Source of the DNA: an uncultured Lachnospiraceae bacterium
Lineage (GTDB): Bacteria; Bacillota; Clostridia; Lachnospirales; Lachnospiraceae
Direction: 5' to 3'
DNA length: 64,000 bases
NCBI GenBank assembly: GCA_910586645.1
Contig: CAJUIS010000013.1
Location: 6,037-70,036, forward strand
The notes below the pieces were generated by a model. It did no database searches and was not told the DNA's origin. It worked only from the letters and a program-made list of their open reading frames with translations. Shown in pieces: positions 55,543-63,796 of this stretch. Position numbers and translations under genes: made by a program. Positions within the stretch are counted from its first letter, which is position 1; the number at the start of each line of letters is the position of its first letter.

Positions 55543-55614
55543 TATACTAGAGCGTGTCTGAAAAATTATTTTTGCCGTCTGTCTGGCAGAAAGAACTTTT
55601 TAAACAAGCTCTAG
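55543..55614 (+). promoter_or_regulatory. fba upstream region with -10 box and nested inverted repeats
   Basis: A -10 TATACT lies at 55543-55548. CTAGAGC (55547-55553) is repeated inverted as GCTCTAG (55608-55614). Between them TTTTTGCC (55569-55576) pairs with GGCAGAAA (55585-55592). A leader hairpin is likely; the outer arms overlap the -10 and might instead be protein-bound. Confidence 0.4.
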
Positions 55615-55645
55615 AAACAAATATCAGAAAAGGAGAGATGAAATT

Positions 55646-56509
55646 ATGTTAGTATCAGCAAAAGAAATGCTTGACAAAGCAAAAGCCGGCCACTACGCAG
55701 TCGGACAGTTTAATATCAATAACCTGGAGTGGACAAAGTCCATATTATTGACGGCTCAGGAATTAAGCTCACCGGTTATCCTTGGCGTATCCGAAGGAGC
55801 AGGAAAGTACATGACAGGATTTAAGACAGTTGCGGCTATGGTAAAGGCAATGATCGAAGAATTAAACATTACGGTTCCGGTTGCCCTGCACCTGGATCAC
55901 GGTTCTTATGAAGGATGTTTAAAATGCGTGGAAGCGGGATTTTCTTCCATTATGTTCGACGGCTCCCATTATCCGATTGATGAGAACGTTGCAAAGACAA
56001 AAGAGCTTGTGCAGCTTGCGCATGATAAGGGACTTTCCATTGAAGCGGAAGTAGGCTCTATTGGCGGCGAAGAAGACGGCGTTGTGGGAATGGGCGAATG
56101 CGCAGATCCGCAGGAATGCAAGTCAATTGCAGATCTTGGCATTGATATGCTTGCTGCAGGAATTGGCAATATTCATGGAAAATATCCGGCAAACTGGGCC
56201 GGTTTAAGCTTCGAGACGCTGGATGCGATTCAGCAGCTTACAGGCGAGATGCCTCTCGTTCTTCACGGCGGCACGGGAATCCCGGAAGATATGATTAAGA
56301 AGGCAATCTCTCTTGGCGTTGCTAAGATTAACGTGAATACGGAGTGCCAGCTTTCCTTTGCAGACGCTACCCGCAAATACATTGAAGCAGGCAAGGATCT
56401 GGAAGGCAAGGGTTTTGATCCGCGTAAATTACTGGCTCCCGGCGCAGAAGCAATCAAAGCGACCGTAAAAGAGAAGATGGAACTGTTTGGTTCCGTAAAT
56501 AAGGCTTAA
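55646..56509 (+). CDS. fba: class II fructose-bisphosphate aldolase
   Basis: 287 aa. Zinc aldolase that splits fructose 1,6-bisphosphate to triose phosphates. The N-terminus AKAGHYAVGQFNINNLEW is characteristic. The metal and catalytic motif ALHLDHGSYEG (Asp and His) is near 80-90. IEAEVGSIGGEED, then GNIHGKYP and LHGGTGIPEDM (further zinc His), and INVNTECQL for phosphate follow. The length fits the class IIA/B group of Firmicutes. A GGAGAG site precedes the ATG. It acts one step after the phosphofructokinase at 3930. Confidence 0.95.
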   Translation: MLVSAKEMLDKAKAGHYAVGQFNINNLEWTKSILLTAQELSSPVILGVSEGAGKYMTGFKTVAAMVKAMIEELNITVPVALHLDHGSYEGCLKCVEAGFSSIMFDGSHYPIDENVAKTKELVQLAHDKGLSIEAEVGSIGGEEDGVVGMGECADPQECKSIADLGIDMLAAGIGNIHGKYPANWAGLSFETLDAIQQLTGEMPLVLHGGTGIPEDMIKKAISLGVAKINVNTECQLSFADATRKYIEAGKDLEGKGFDPRKLLAPGAEAIKATVKEKMELFGSVNKA

Positions 56510-56576
56510 GTAAAAACTGACAAAAAAGTTTTTTTTAAGAAAAAAATGTTGTATGAATTTCCTATTGTATTTCTGT

Positions 56577-56660
56577 TGTCTCTGATGTATCGTAATAATC
56601 AGAGAAGACAAAGGTGTGCAGACAAAGAGGGGTGTTCCACTAGCTGGAATGCCCTTTTTT
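56577..56660 (+). promoter_or_regulatory. glnN leader with two hairpins, second a terminator
   Basis: The first hairpin (about 56577-56610) can fold with a six-base loop ATCGTA (56589-56594). The second pairs GGGTGTTCCA (56630-56639) with TGGAATGCCC (56645-56654), followed by TTTTTT, ending only 16 nt before the ATG. This looks like an attenuator. A loop with A first and G fourth recalls ANTAR-protein targets, but a matching second hexaloop was not found. Confidence 0.5.
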
Positions 56661-56676
56661 CACGCAGAAAGGATGT

Positions 56677-58806
56677 ATGAGTATGGAAAAATGTACGGAA
56701 TATTATAACGCCGCTGATATTTTCGGAGAAAATGTTTTCAATGATTCCGTCATGCAGGCGCGCCTTCCCAAAAAAGTATATCAGAAATTAAAAAAGACTC
56801 TTCGGGAAGGAAGAGAACTGGATCTTGAGACGGCGGACGTAATTGCCCATGAAATGAAAGAGTGGGCGATTGAAAAAGGCGCTACGCATTACAGCCACTG
56901 GTTTCAGCCTCTGACCGGGGTAACTGCCGAAAAGCATGACGCGTTTATTACCGCTCCGATGGAAAACGGAAAAGCGCTTATGAGCTTTTCCGGAAAGGAA
57001 TTGATCAAGGGGGAGCCGGATGCGTCTTCTTTTCCGTCCGGAGGGCTTCGGGCCACATTTGAAGCGAGAGGATACACTGCATGGGACTGTACGTCTCCGG
57101 CATTTGTAAGACAGGATGCGGCAGGAGCGACGCTCTGTATTCCAACGGCATTTTGTTCTTATACAGGAGAAGCCCTGGATCAGAAAACGCCTCTTCTTCG
57201 TTCTATGGAAGCGGTCAATAAGCAGGCGCTCCGTCTGATTCGTCTGTTTGGCAATACGACTTCCAAGAAAGTGACGGCGTCCGTTGGACCGGAGCAGGAG
57301 TATTTTATTGTAGACAGGGAAAAATATTTAAAGAGAAAAGATCTGATTTTTACCGGACGTACGCTGTTTGGCGCAATGCCTCCAAAGGGTCAGGAAATGG
57401 ACGATCATTATTTTGGCGCAATCAGAGAGAGGATTGCCGCGTATATGCGCGACGTCAACAAAGAACTCTGGAAACTTGGCGTATCTGCCAAGACGCAGCA
57501 TAATGAGGTTGCTCCGGCGCAGCATGAGCTGGCTCCGATTTATGCGTCGGCCAACGTAGCGGCGGATCACAACCAGCTTACGATGGAAACGTTAAAGAAA
57601 GTGGCCGGCCGGCATGGCCTGCAGTGCCTTTTGCATGAGAAGCCGTTTGCTGGCGTAAATGGCTCCGGAAAGCACAACAACTGGTCAATTATTACGGATG
57701 ACGGAATCAATCTTTTGGATCCGGGCGTTACGCCGCATGAGAATTTCCAGTTTTTGCTGGTGCTGACCTGTATTTTAAAAGCGGTGGACATTCATGCAGA
57801 TTTGCTTCGTGAATCGGCGGCGGACGTCGGAAACGATCACAGGCTGGGAGCAAATGAGGCTCCTCCGGCGATTATTTCAGTTTTTTTGGGAGAACAGCTT
57901 CAGGATGTGCTGACACAGTTAATCAGCACGGGAGAGGCGACAAGAAGCATCAGAGGCAGTATGCTTGAGACAGGCGTAAAAACGCTTCCGGATTTTATGA
58001 AAGACGCTACAGACCGCAACCGGACGTCGCCGTTTGCATTTACCGGAAATAAATTTGAATTTCGTATGCTTGGATCCCAGGATTCCATTGCACAGCCCAA
58101 TGTCGTATTGAATACAATTGTGGCGGAAGCGTTTGCGGAAGCCTGCGACGCACTGGAACAGGCGGAAGATTTTGATACGGCTCTGCATGATCTTATCAAA
58201 CAGAATGCGACAGAGCATCAGAGGATTGTATTTAATGGAAACGGATATTCGGGTGAATGGGTAAAAGAGGCAGAAAGAAGAGGGCTGCCGAATATCAGAT
58301 CCATGGTAGACGCCATTCCCGCTTTAAACACAGAGAAAGCTGTAAAGCTGTTTGAAAAATTCGGCGTATTTACGAAAGCGGAGCTTGATTCCCGTGTGGA
58401 AATCGAATATGAAACTTATGCAAAAGAGATTAATATTGAGGCAAAGGCAATGATTGACATTGCAGGAAAGCAAATTATACCGTCTGTAATTAAATATACA
58501 ACGTCGCTTGCAGATTCCATTTCTTCCGTGAAGGCCGCATGCGGTGCGGACGTAAGCGTACAGACCGGGCTTTTGATGGAAACGTCAAAGCTTCTGGCTC
58601 AGACGAAAACGGCGCTTTCCAATTTAGAAGCGGTAATTGAAGAAGGAATGGCGATGGAAGAGGGCAGGGAACAGGCAGTATTTTACAGAGATGCGGCTCT
58701 TACTGCGATGGAAGGGCTTCGGACTCCGGTAGATAAACTGGAAATGATTGTTGACAAGGAAATGTGGCCGATGCCCTCGTACGGGGATTTGATTTTTGAA
58801 GTGTAG
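56677..58806 (+). CDS. glnN: glutamine synthetase type III
   Basis: 709 aa. It makes glutamine from glutamate and ammonia with ATP. GSIII enzymes are about 700 aa, against about 450 for GSI; this length and the N-terminal GSIII block (ATHYSHWFQPLTG, about 74-86) settle the type. Other marks are the Gln-synthetase catalytic stretch VGPEQEYFIVD and AKTQHNEVAPAQHE for metal. NGSGKHNNWS and NRTSPFAFTGNKFEFRMLGS follow. The C-terminal 180 residues are helical. A terminator-like leader lies just upstream. No ANTAR or PII gene is adjacent. Confidence 0.94.
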   Translation: MSMEKCTEYYNAADIFGENVFNDSVMQARLPKKVYQKLKKTLREGRELDLETADVIAHEMKEWAIEKGATHYSHWFQPLTGVTAEKHDAFITAPMENGKALMSFSGKELIKGEPDASSFPSGGLRATFEARGYTAWDCTSPAFVRQDAAGATLCIPTAFCSYTGEALDQKTPLLRSMEAVNKQALRLIRLFGNTTSKKVTASVGPEQEYFIVDREKYLKRKDLIFTGRTLFGAMPPKGQEMDDHYFGAIRERIAAYMRDVNKELWKLGVSAKTQHNEVAPAQHELAPIYASANVAADHNQLTMETLKKVAGRHGLQCLLHEKPFAGVNGSGKHNNWSIITDDGINLLDPGVTPHENFQFLLVLTCILKAVDIHADLLRESAADVGNDHRLGANEAPPAIISVFLGEQLQDVLTQLISTGEATRSIRGSMLETGVKTLPDFMKDATDRNRTSPFAFTGNKFEFRMLGSQDSIAQPNVVLNTIVAEAFAEACDALEQAEDFDTALHDLIKQNATEHQRIVFNGNGYSGEWVKEAERRGLPNIRSMVDAIPALNTEKAVKLFEKFGVFTKAELDSRVEIEYETYAKEINIEAKAMIDIAGKQIIPSVIKYTTSLADSISSVKAACGADVSVQTGLLMETSKLLAQTKTALSNLEAVIEEGMAMEEGREQAVFYRDAALTAMEGLRTPVDKLEMIVDKEMWPMPSYGDLIFEV

Positions 58807-58898
58807 GAACGGAAAGAAAGGAAGTGAATGGAAGGGCTTTTTCCCCAGACAGGGAGGAAGCCAGGCAACGTCTGCCGCCTGGCAAATTATGAAAAAAT

Positions 58899-58927
58899 TT
58901 GTTTTGCTCTTTTCTATAGTATATAAT
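58899..58927 (+). promoter_or_regulatory. promoter of the InlB-repeat exoprotein gene
   Basis: TTGTTT (58899-58904) and TATAAT (58922-58927) are 17 bp apart. The leader is about 160 nt and contains a hairpin with AGCGCT arms (59006-59011 and 59029-59034). Upstream, GCCAGGC/GCCTGGC (58859-58882) forms a further hairpin after glnN without a T-run. Confidence 0.6.
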
Positions 58928-59093
58928 TCAGAAATGAAAAAAACGTGTTCACAAAGTGAAGTCTTTTTTAAAGTTAGATGAATAAAGTGTGAACATGGAA
59001 GAAGAAGCGCTTGCGATCTTTTAAGAGTAGCGCTAAAATAGAACCGTTCGGAAAATCAAAACGACTATTTTATCAACGAAAGGAAGAGAGCAG

Positions 59094-60368
59094 ATGAAAA
59101 AAAAGATAATGGTGTTTGCGCTGGCTTTTGCGCTGCTGTTTTGTGCGCAGCCGTTTTATGCGGCCGGCCTGCAGAATGAGACTTATTCCGTTGGGGAACC
59201 GGCAAACGGGGTGACAGTTGTTTTTGATGCAAACGGCGGAACGGGTTCTATGGCAAATCAGACAGTGGCGCCCGGCGTTGTGACCAGACTTGTGCCGAAT
59301 GCGTTTACCAGGCCGGACAGTGCGTTTTGCGGCTGGAACACAAAGGCGGATGGAAAGGGAACGGCATATGCGGATCAGGCGGATGTTTCTTCGCTGGCGG
59401 CAGAATACAACGGGGGAAAGATTACGCTCTATGCCCAGTGGAAAATCAACGCGCCGAAGATAAAGAGCATGAAGTCTCTTAAACCTGGAAGTTTAAAGGT
59501 GGCATTTCAGAAAAATACGCAGGCGGGCAGTTATGAAATCCAGTATGCGTTAAATAAAAAATTCAGTAAGGCGCAGACGGCGTCTGTAAAAAAAGGAGCC
59601 GCAAGCTGTGAGCTGACAGATCTTATACCGGGAAAGACATATTATGTAAGGATGCGCAGTTATGATAACGCGGCCAAAAGTTACGGCGACTGGGGCGATT
59701 CGAAAAAGAAAAAAGTAAAAAAAGGCTTTACGATTATGAACGTAAAGTCAGATGCGACAATTGAAGCGGATGTTATGCTGACAGGTTCAGGTACGGGCTG
59801 TCATGCAAAGCTTGTAATGGCTACGGCCGGCTCCGCGGTATCTTATGGAATCCAGTATGACAAATGCGCGGTCGCTCCATATACGGGAAAAGCAATGGCC
59901 CTGATTGAGAACGTAGCCTCGAATGCTGCAGGCGGCCAGAAGTACAGCAGGCCGGGGAATAAATCATTAAAGCTTGGAAAGACTTATCATATGATGATGA
60001 CCATCAATAAAAAAGGCAGCGGAGCCGTATATCTGGATTATAAAAAAATCGGAAGCTTTTCCAATCCGACGCTTGCAAAGCAGGCAAAACAGGGAATGGC
60101 TTTGAGAATTGAAGCGTCGGCGAGATTAAACGGCGATACGGTAAAGGCCGTTTTTAAAAACATAAAATTAAAAAGCGGAAAGAAGTACGATCCAAACAGA
60201 AGCTGGGGAATGACAGAGCACACAACGAATAAGACGTTGAAGGGCAAATGTTCCAATGGATCCCATACGGGAGTGTTTACGCTTTACGGAAAGATTTCGG
60301 GCCTTCCGGCAGGCGGAGACTGGGATAATTGTTATGACAGAGTTTCTGAGGTGGTTGATTTTAATTAA
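59094..60368 (+). CDS. secreted protein with InlB-type repeat, Fn3 domain and unknown C-terminal domain
   Basis: 424 aa. A signal peptide covers about 1-24 (FALAFALLFCAQPFYA). Residues about 40-115 are an InlB B-repeat (Listeria-Bacteroides repeat, Flg_new): VVFDANGGTGSM...FCGWNTKADGKGTAYADQ...ITLYAQW. About 118-205 is a basic Fn3-like module (GKTYYVRMRSYD). About 215-355 is a beta-sandwich-like domain with SYGIQYDK and MMMTINKKGSGAVYLDYKKIGSF that recalls laminin-G/concanavalin-type folds. The final 60 residues contain HTGVFTLYGKISGLPAGGDWDNCYD. No anchor motif is visible. Function is unknown; a secreted binding protein is likely. ATG 59094 has GAAAGGAAGAG upstream. Confidence 0.75.
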   Translation: MKKKIMVFALAFALLFCAQPFYAAGLQNETYSVGEPANGVTVVFDANGGTGSMANQTVAPGVVTRLVPNAFTRPDSAFCGWNTKADGKGTAYADQADVSSLAAEYNGGKITLYAQWKINAPKIKSMKSLKPGSLKVAFQKNTQAGSYEIQYALNKKFSKAQTASVKKGAASCELTDLIPGKTYYVRMRSYDNAAKSYGDWGDSKKKKVKKGFTIMNVKSDATIEADVMLTGSGTGCHAKLVMATAGSAVSYGIQYDKCAVAPYTGKAMALIENVASNAAGGQKYSRPGNKSLKLGKTYHMMMTINKKGSGAVYLDYKKIGSFSNPTLAKQAKQGMALRIEASARLNGDTVKAVFKNIKLKSGKKYDPNRSWGMTEHTTNKTLKGKCSNGSHTGVFTLYGKISGLPAGGDWDNCYDRVSEVVDFN

Positions 60369-60395
60369 ATCGATGATATTGCAAATGTTGGAAAG

Positions 60396-60428
60396 GAGCC
60401 GGATTTTGGTCCGGCTCTTCTCTTTTTT
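60396..60428 (+). terminator. terminator after the InlB-repeat gene
   Basis: GAGCCGGA (60396-60403) pairs with TCCGGCTC (60410-60417) and is followed by TTCTCTTTTTT. Confidence 0.85.
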
Positions 60429-60461
60429 AAATGAAGGAATGCAAAAAACAGGGAGGGGCGC

Positions 60462-61448
60462 ATGGGAGCAGTCAAGAAAATTTCCGTTATTATTCCGGCC
60501 TACAATGCCGCGGGCTATATTGAAGGCTGTCTGAAGTCTTTGGAACGGCAGACGCATGCCAATATTGAGATTATTCTGGTGAACGACGGCAGTACGGACG
60601 GGACGGAGGAAAAGATCAGGCAGTATATTGAAAACAGCAAACTTTCCATCCGGTATTTTTCACAGGAGAATCATGGACAGGCATATACCAGGAATTTCGG
60701 GATTGAGCAGGCCGAAGGGGAATACATTGCGTTTGTTGACAGTGACGATTATCTGGATGAGGACTATCTGGAACAATTGTATTCTGCCGCGGAAACGTAT
60801 GATTCCGACGTAGTAAATTCCGGGTACCGCACTGTGGAGGAGAACGGAGACGTTGTTTCGGAAGTAAATGTGTCGCCGTTTTCGGAAGTAAGCGGTTTTG
60901 GCCGGGCGGGGATTTTTGCAGTATGGTCAAAGCTTTACCGGACGGAGTTTTTAAGAAGCCGTAAGATTCGCTTTCCGGAAGGAAAATTATACGAGGACGT
61001 CCCGTTTTCCATTGCCGCGAAATTTCAGGGAAAAAATGTAAGAAGCATTTCCAATATCGGATACAACTATGTCAGGCATTTGGGCAGTACGATGGCTTCC
61101 ACCGTAAAAAGCAGCCGTTTTCCATATGAGGAACTGGACGGTGTAATTAAGCGGACGCTTTTTTCGGAAGGCGTCTGTAAAAAAGAGCTGGAATTTGAGG
61201 TTCTGCATTTCTTTACCGGATTTTTGTTTTTATACTGCAGAAAGGCAGACAGAGAGGATGTAACGTCTTTTTGTAATTTTGCGTCAGAGGAACTGAGAAA
61301 ATATTTTCCTTCGTATGCAAAGAATCCTTACGTCGGCCTGTTTCGTTCGAAAGAGCTTCCGTTTTATTACCGGGCGGCGATTCGGACGTTTGTCATTTTA
61401 AATAAAATGCGCCTGCTGAAAGCTTTTACCCATTTGATTACAAAATAA
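60462..61448 (+). CDS. GT2-family glycosyltransferase
   Basis: 328 aa. GT-A fold marks: SVIIPAYNAAGYIEGCLKSL (N-terminal strand), VNDGSTDGTEE, the QENHGQAYTRNFGI loop and FVDSDDYLDEDY with the DSD metal site (about 88-90). YEDVPFSIAAKF is the late catalytic region. No TM helix. It probably transfers a hexose for a surface polysaccharide or glycoprotein; the donor and acceptor are unknown. It resembles the enzyme at 41485 only at the level of the family. ATG 60462 has GGAGGGGCGC upstream. It stands alone between a terminator and sigK. Confidence 0.86.
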   Translation: MGAVKKISVIIPAYNAAGYIEGCLKSLERQTHANIEIILVNDGSTDGTEEKIRQYIENSKLSIRYFSQENHGQAYTRNFGIEQAEGEYIAFVDSDDYLDEDYLEQLYSAAETYDSDVVNSGYRTVEENGDVVSEVNVSPFSEVSGFGRAGIFAVWSKLYRTEFLRSRKIRFPEGKLYEDVPFSIAAKFQGKNVRSISNIGYNYVRHLGSTMASTVKSSRFPYEELDGVIKRTLFSEGVCKKELEFEVLHFFTGFLFLYCRKADREDVTSFCNFASEELRKYFPSYAKNPYVGLFRSKELPFYYRAAIRTFVILNKMRLLKAFTHLITK

Positions 61449-61531
61449 ACCATGCATACGGGGAATGTGGAAAGGCACGAACAACATGGCCTTTTCATAG
61501 GATAGAGTAAGTAAGTTTTTGAGGTGTTCTC

Positions 61532-62155
61532 TTGAAAACTTTTTTATCCCCTCTAAATGCAACGGAAGAAAAGGAATATCTAAGACGCCAGAAAGAGGGA
61601 GACGAGGAAGCAAAAAAGGTATTGATAGAACGAAATATGCGTCTTGTGGCCCATATTTCGAGGAAATACCAGAATGCGGAAGAAATGGAGGACCTGATAT
61701 CGATTGGAACCATCGGGCTGATTAAGGCGGTTACGACTTTTCAGGAAGGGCATGGCAGCAAGCTTGCGACTTACGCGGCAAGATGCATTGAAAATGAACT
61801 GCTGATGTATTTCCGTTCCAAAAAGAAGTGTTCCAGAGAAGTGTCTTTGTATGAGCCAATCGGTACGGATAAAGAAGGGAATCAGATCCAGCTTATGGAC
61901 ATCGTTGAGGTTGACGAAAAAGACGTTGCCGAGCGGATGGAGTTAAAGAGCCAGATTATCCGGCTGTATGAGCTGATTCCGGACGTATTGGACGAGAGAG
62001 AAAAAGAAATTCTTAAGATGCGTTACGGCCTGAAAAACCAAAGCCCCGTGACACAGCGGGAAATTGCAGAGAAGCTGAAGATTTCAAGGTCTTACGTGTC
62101 AAGAATTGAAAAGAAAGCCCTTTTAAAGCTCAGGGAAAGGTTTGAGGAAGGGTAA
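61532..62155 (+). CDS. sigK: sporulation sigma factor SigK
   Basis: 207 aa, TTG start at 61532 with GAGGTG (61521-61526). Mother-cell late sporulation sigma factor. Region 2 is intact: RNMRLVAHISRKYQ, EDLISIGTIGLIKAV and KLATYAARCIENELLMYFRS. YEPIGTDKEGNQIQLMDI is characteristic of SigK. Region 4 has REIAEKLKISRSYVSRIEK. B. subtilis pro-SigK has about 20 extra N-terminal residues cleaved by SpoIVFB; here the protein begins almost at the mature end, as in C. difficile. The gene is not split by a skin element. A terminator follows at 62185-62224. Confidence 0.92.
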   Translation: MKTFLSPLNATEEKEYLRRQKEGDEEAKKVLIERNMRLVAHISRKYQNAEEMEDLISIGTIGLIKAVTTFQEGHGSKLATYAARCIENELLMYFRSKKKCSREVSLYEPIGTDKEGNQIQLMDIVEVDEKDVAERMELKSQIIRLYELIPDVLDEREKEILKMRYGLKNQSPVTQREIAEKLKISRSYVSRIEKKALLKLRERFEEG

Positions 62156-62184
62156 GACAGACAGAAGGACAAATGACGCTAAAG

Positions 62185-62224
62185 GCAATCCAAGCCGTAA
62201 ACCGGCCGATGGATTGCTTTTTTT
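62185..62224 (+). terminator. sigK terminator
   Basis: GCAATCCA (62185-62192) pairs with TGGATTGC (62210-62217), with an inner GCC/GGC-type stem, followed by seven T residues. Confidence 0.85.
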
Positions 62225-62246
62225 GATAAAAAATTTAAAAATCTGT

Positions 62247-62274
62247 TTGAAAAAAGAAAAATCCGTGCTATACT
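62247..62274 (+). promoter_or_regulatory. promoter of the comM gene
   Basis: TTGAAA (62247-62252) and TATACT (62269-62274) are 16 bp apart, with AAGGAG at 62332-62337 downstream. Confidence 0.55.
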
Positions 62275-62336
62275 GGACGCATCTTTTTATCTGAGGCAGT
62301 TCTGCCAAAGAATCCCATACAACAAGACTTTAAGGA

Positions 62337-63539
62337 GTGATAACGATATATAGTATGATAACGACCGCAGTTTCCCGCGGTCTTGAAAGTGTGTTTGTCC
62401 AGGTGGAAGCAGACGTCAGCGATGGGATGCCGGTGTTTGAAATGGTAGGGTTCCTTTCTTCAGAAGTAAAAGAGGCCAGGGAGCGCGTACGAACAGCGCT
62501 GCATAGCTGCGGATATAAAATTCCGGCAAAACGGATTACAGTAAATCTCTCTCCGGCGGACGTAAGAAAATCCGGTTCCGCATTTGATCTTCCGATAGCT
62601 TTCGCTGTGTTGGCGGCTTTGGGGAAAGTGCCCGCAGAGGCGTTTTTAGATACGCTTGTACTGGGGGAAATCAGTCTGAGCGGGAAAGTCCAGCCGATAC
62701 GCGGCGTGCTTCCTGTTGCGGCAAAAGCAAAAGAAAACGGCATGAAACGGTGCATTGTCCCTTATTTGAATCAGGCGGAAGCAAAACTGATTCCCGGGAT
62801 GGAGATTTGGGGTGTGAAAGATTTAGGAGAAGCCGTGGCGTATCTGAGCGGAAAAACATATTGTGAAAAAAAGCCTGCTTTTATAAAAGAGAAAAAAGAT
62901 GTGGAACCGGAACCGGATTTTTCCGAAATCAATGGACAGCATACGTTAAAAAGAGCCTGTGAAGTGGCCGTAGCTGGAATGCATAATTTTTTAATGATAG
63001 GGCCGCCCGGAAGCGGAAAGACAATGCTTGCAAAGAGGATTCCCGGCATACTGCCTCTCATGACAAAAGAAGAGCAGCTTGAGACGTCGGAAATTTACAG
63101 CGTCCTCGGTATGCTTCCGCAGAACGGAAGGCTGATGGATAAGCGCCCTTTCCGAAATCCGCACCATACAATAAGCCCGAACGGGCTTTCCGGCGGCGGG
63201 GCCGCGCCAAAGCCAGGGGAAATCAGTCTTGCCCATAAAGGGGTCTTGTTTTTGGACGAGCTTTTGGAGTATAAAAAGTCCACGCTGGAAATTCTGCGGC
63301 AGCCCATGGAGGACAAAAAGATTACGCTGGTGCGCCAGTCCGGATCATATTGCTATCCTTCTGATTTTATGCTGGTCGCAGCGATGAACATCGCAACACC
63401 GAAATTGATACAATGCAAAATTGCTGAAATGCCTGAAAATAAGCCTTTTCACGGATTCCGCCATTTTGTTTTTTCGGTTTTTGAGCCTTTTTTCCGTTTC
63501 GGAAGCTGTTTCGCCCTCCGATTTTGCACCTCCTTTTAA
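62337..63539 (+). pseudogene. comM: interrupted ComM/YifB family Mg-chelatase-like ATPase (5' part)
   Basis: ComM/YifB proteins are about 500-510-aa AAA+ proteins; ComM in other bacteria is a branch-migration helicase for DNA uptake. The first about 350 residues are normal: the Lon-S5-like fold (FEMVGFLSSEVKEARERVR), Walker A GPPGSGKTM (about 222-230), PFRNPHHTISPNGLSGGG and LFLDELLEY. After VAAMN at about 63390, where the family continues PCPCG with further cysteines, the frame runs into unrelated residues and stops at 63539. The sensor/arginine region is missing, so the product is not expected to work. GTG 62337 overlaps the ribosome site; ATA 62346 and ATG 62355 are other possible starts. 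Truncation is most simply due to an insertion whose far end is outside the window. Confidence 0.8.
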
Positions 63540-63563
63540 CGATAGCAGGCAATCGTTAAAAGG
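63532..63563. repeat. 12-bp perfect inverted repeat
   Basis: CCTTTTAACGAT (63532-63543) and ATCGTTAAAAGG (63552-63563) flank an 8-nt spacer. On the minus strand the second arm runs into AAAGGAGGTG, a perfect ribosome-site core, so the hairpin could regulate a minus-strand leader. No convincing ORF follows it. Confidence 0.55.
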
Positions 63564-63713
63564 TTTAAATGGGGCAGAGTCTTGTGCAGGAAGCGATAAA
63601 AAATATCTAACAGCCGCCCAGGCGGCTATTCAGAAATAATGCCATAGGATTTTTGGTACTCGCAGGCGAAAGTATTGAAGAATGGCTTAAAATCAAGGGT
63701 TTTAAGGCTTGGT

Positions 63714-63758
63714 GGGGTTCATCACGGTGGGTGGTGGACCCCTATTTTTGTGTTTTTT
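63714..63758 (+). terminator. strong terminator in the inserted DNA
   Basis: GGGGTTCATCAC (63714-63725) pairs with GTGGTGGACCCC (63731-63742, two G-U wobbles) around a 5-nt loop, followed by a T-rich tail with runs of five and six T. It implies rightward transcription entering from the comM side. Confidence 0.75.
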
Positions 63759-63796
63759 GATGCCGCTGATAGGATGGCGATTGGGGAAAAAATCGT

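Noticed and set aside
56611..56632. Second ANTAR-type hexaloop hairpin (AAAGGU or AAGGUG loops)
   Set aside because: Only two or three base pairs close these loops, too weak to claim the full motif.
58859..58882. GCCAGGC/GCCTGGC hairpin as a glnN terminator
   Set aside because: The stem is good but no T-run follows, so it is mentioned only as a hairpin.
63367..63552. 61-aa minus-strand open frame across the comM junction
   Set aside because: It crosses the insertion junction and has no family match; the AAAGGAGGTG upstream has no properly spaced in-frame start codon.
63421..63639. 72-aa plus-strand open frame in the inserted DNA
   Set aside because: No ribosome site or recognisable motif, and it runs through the 12-bp inverted repeat.
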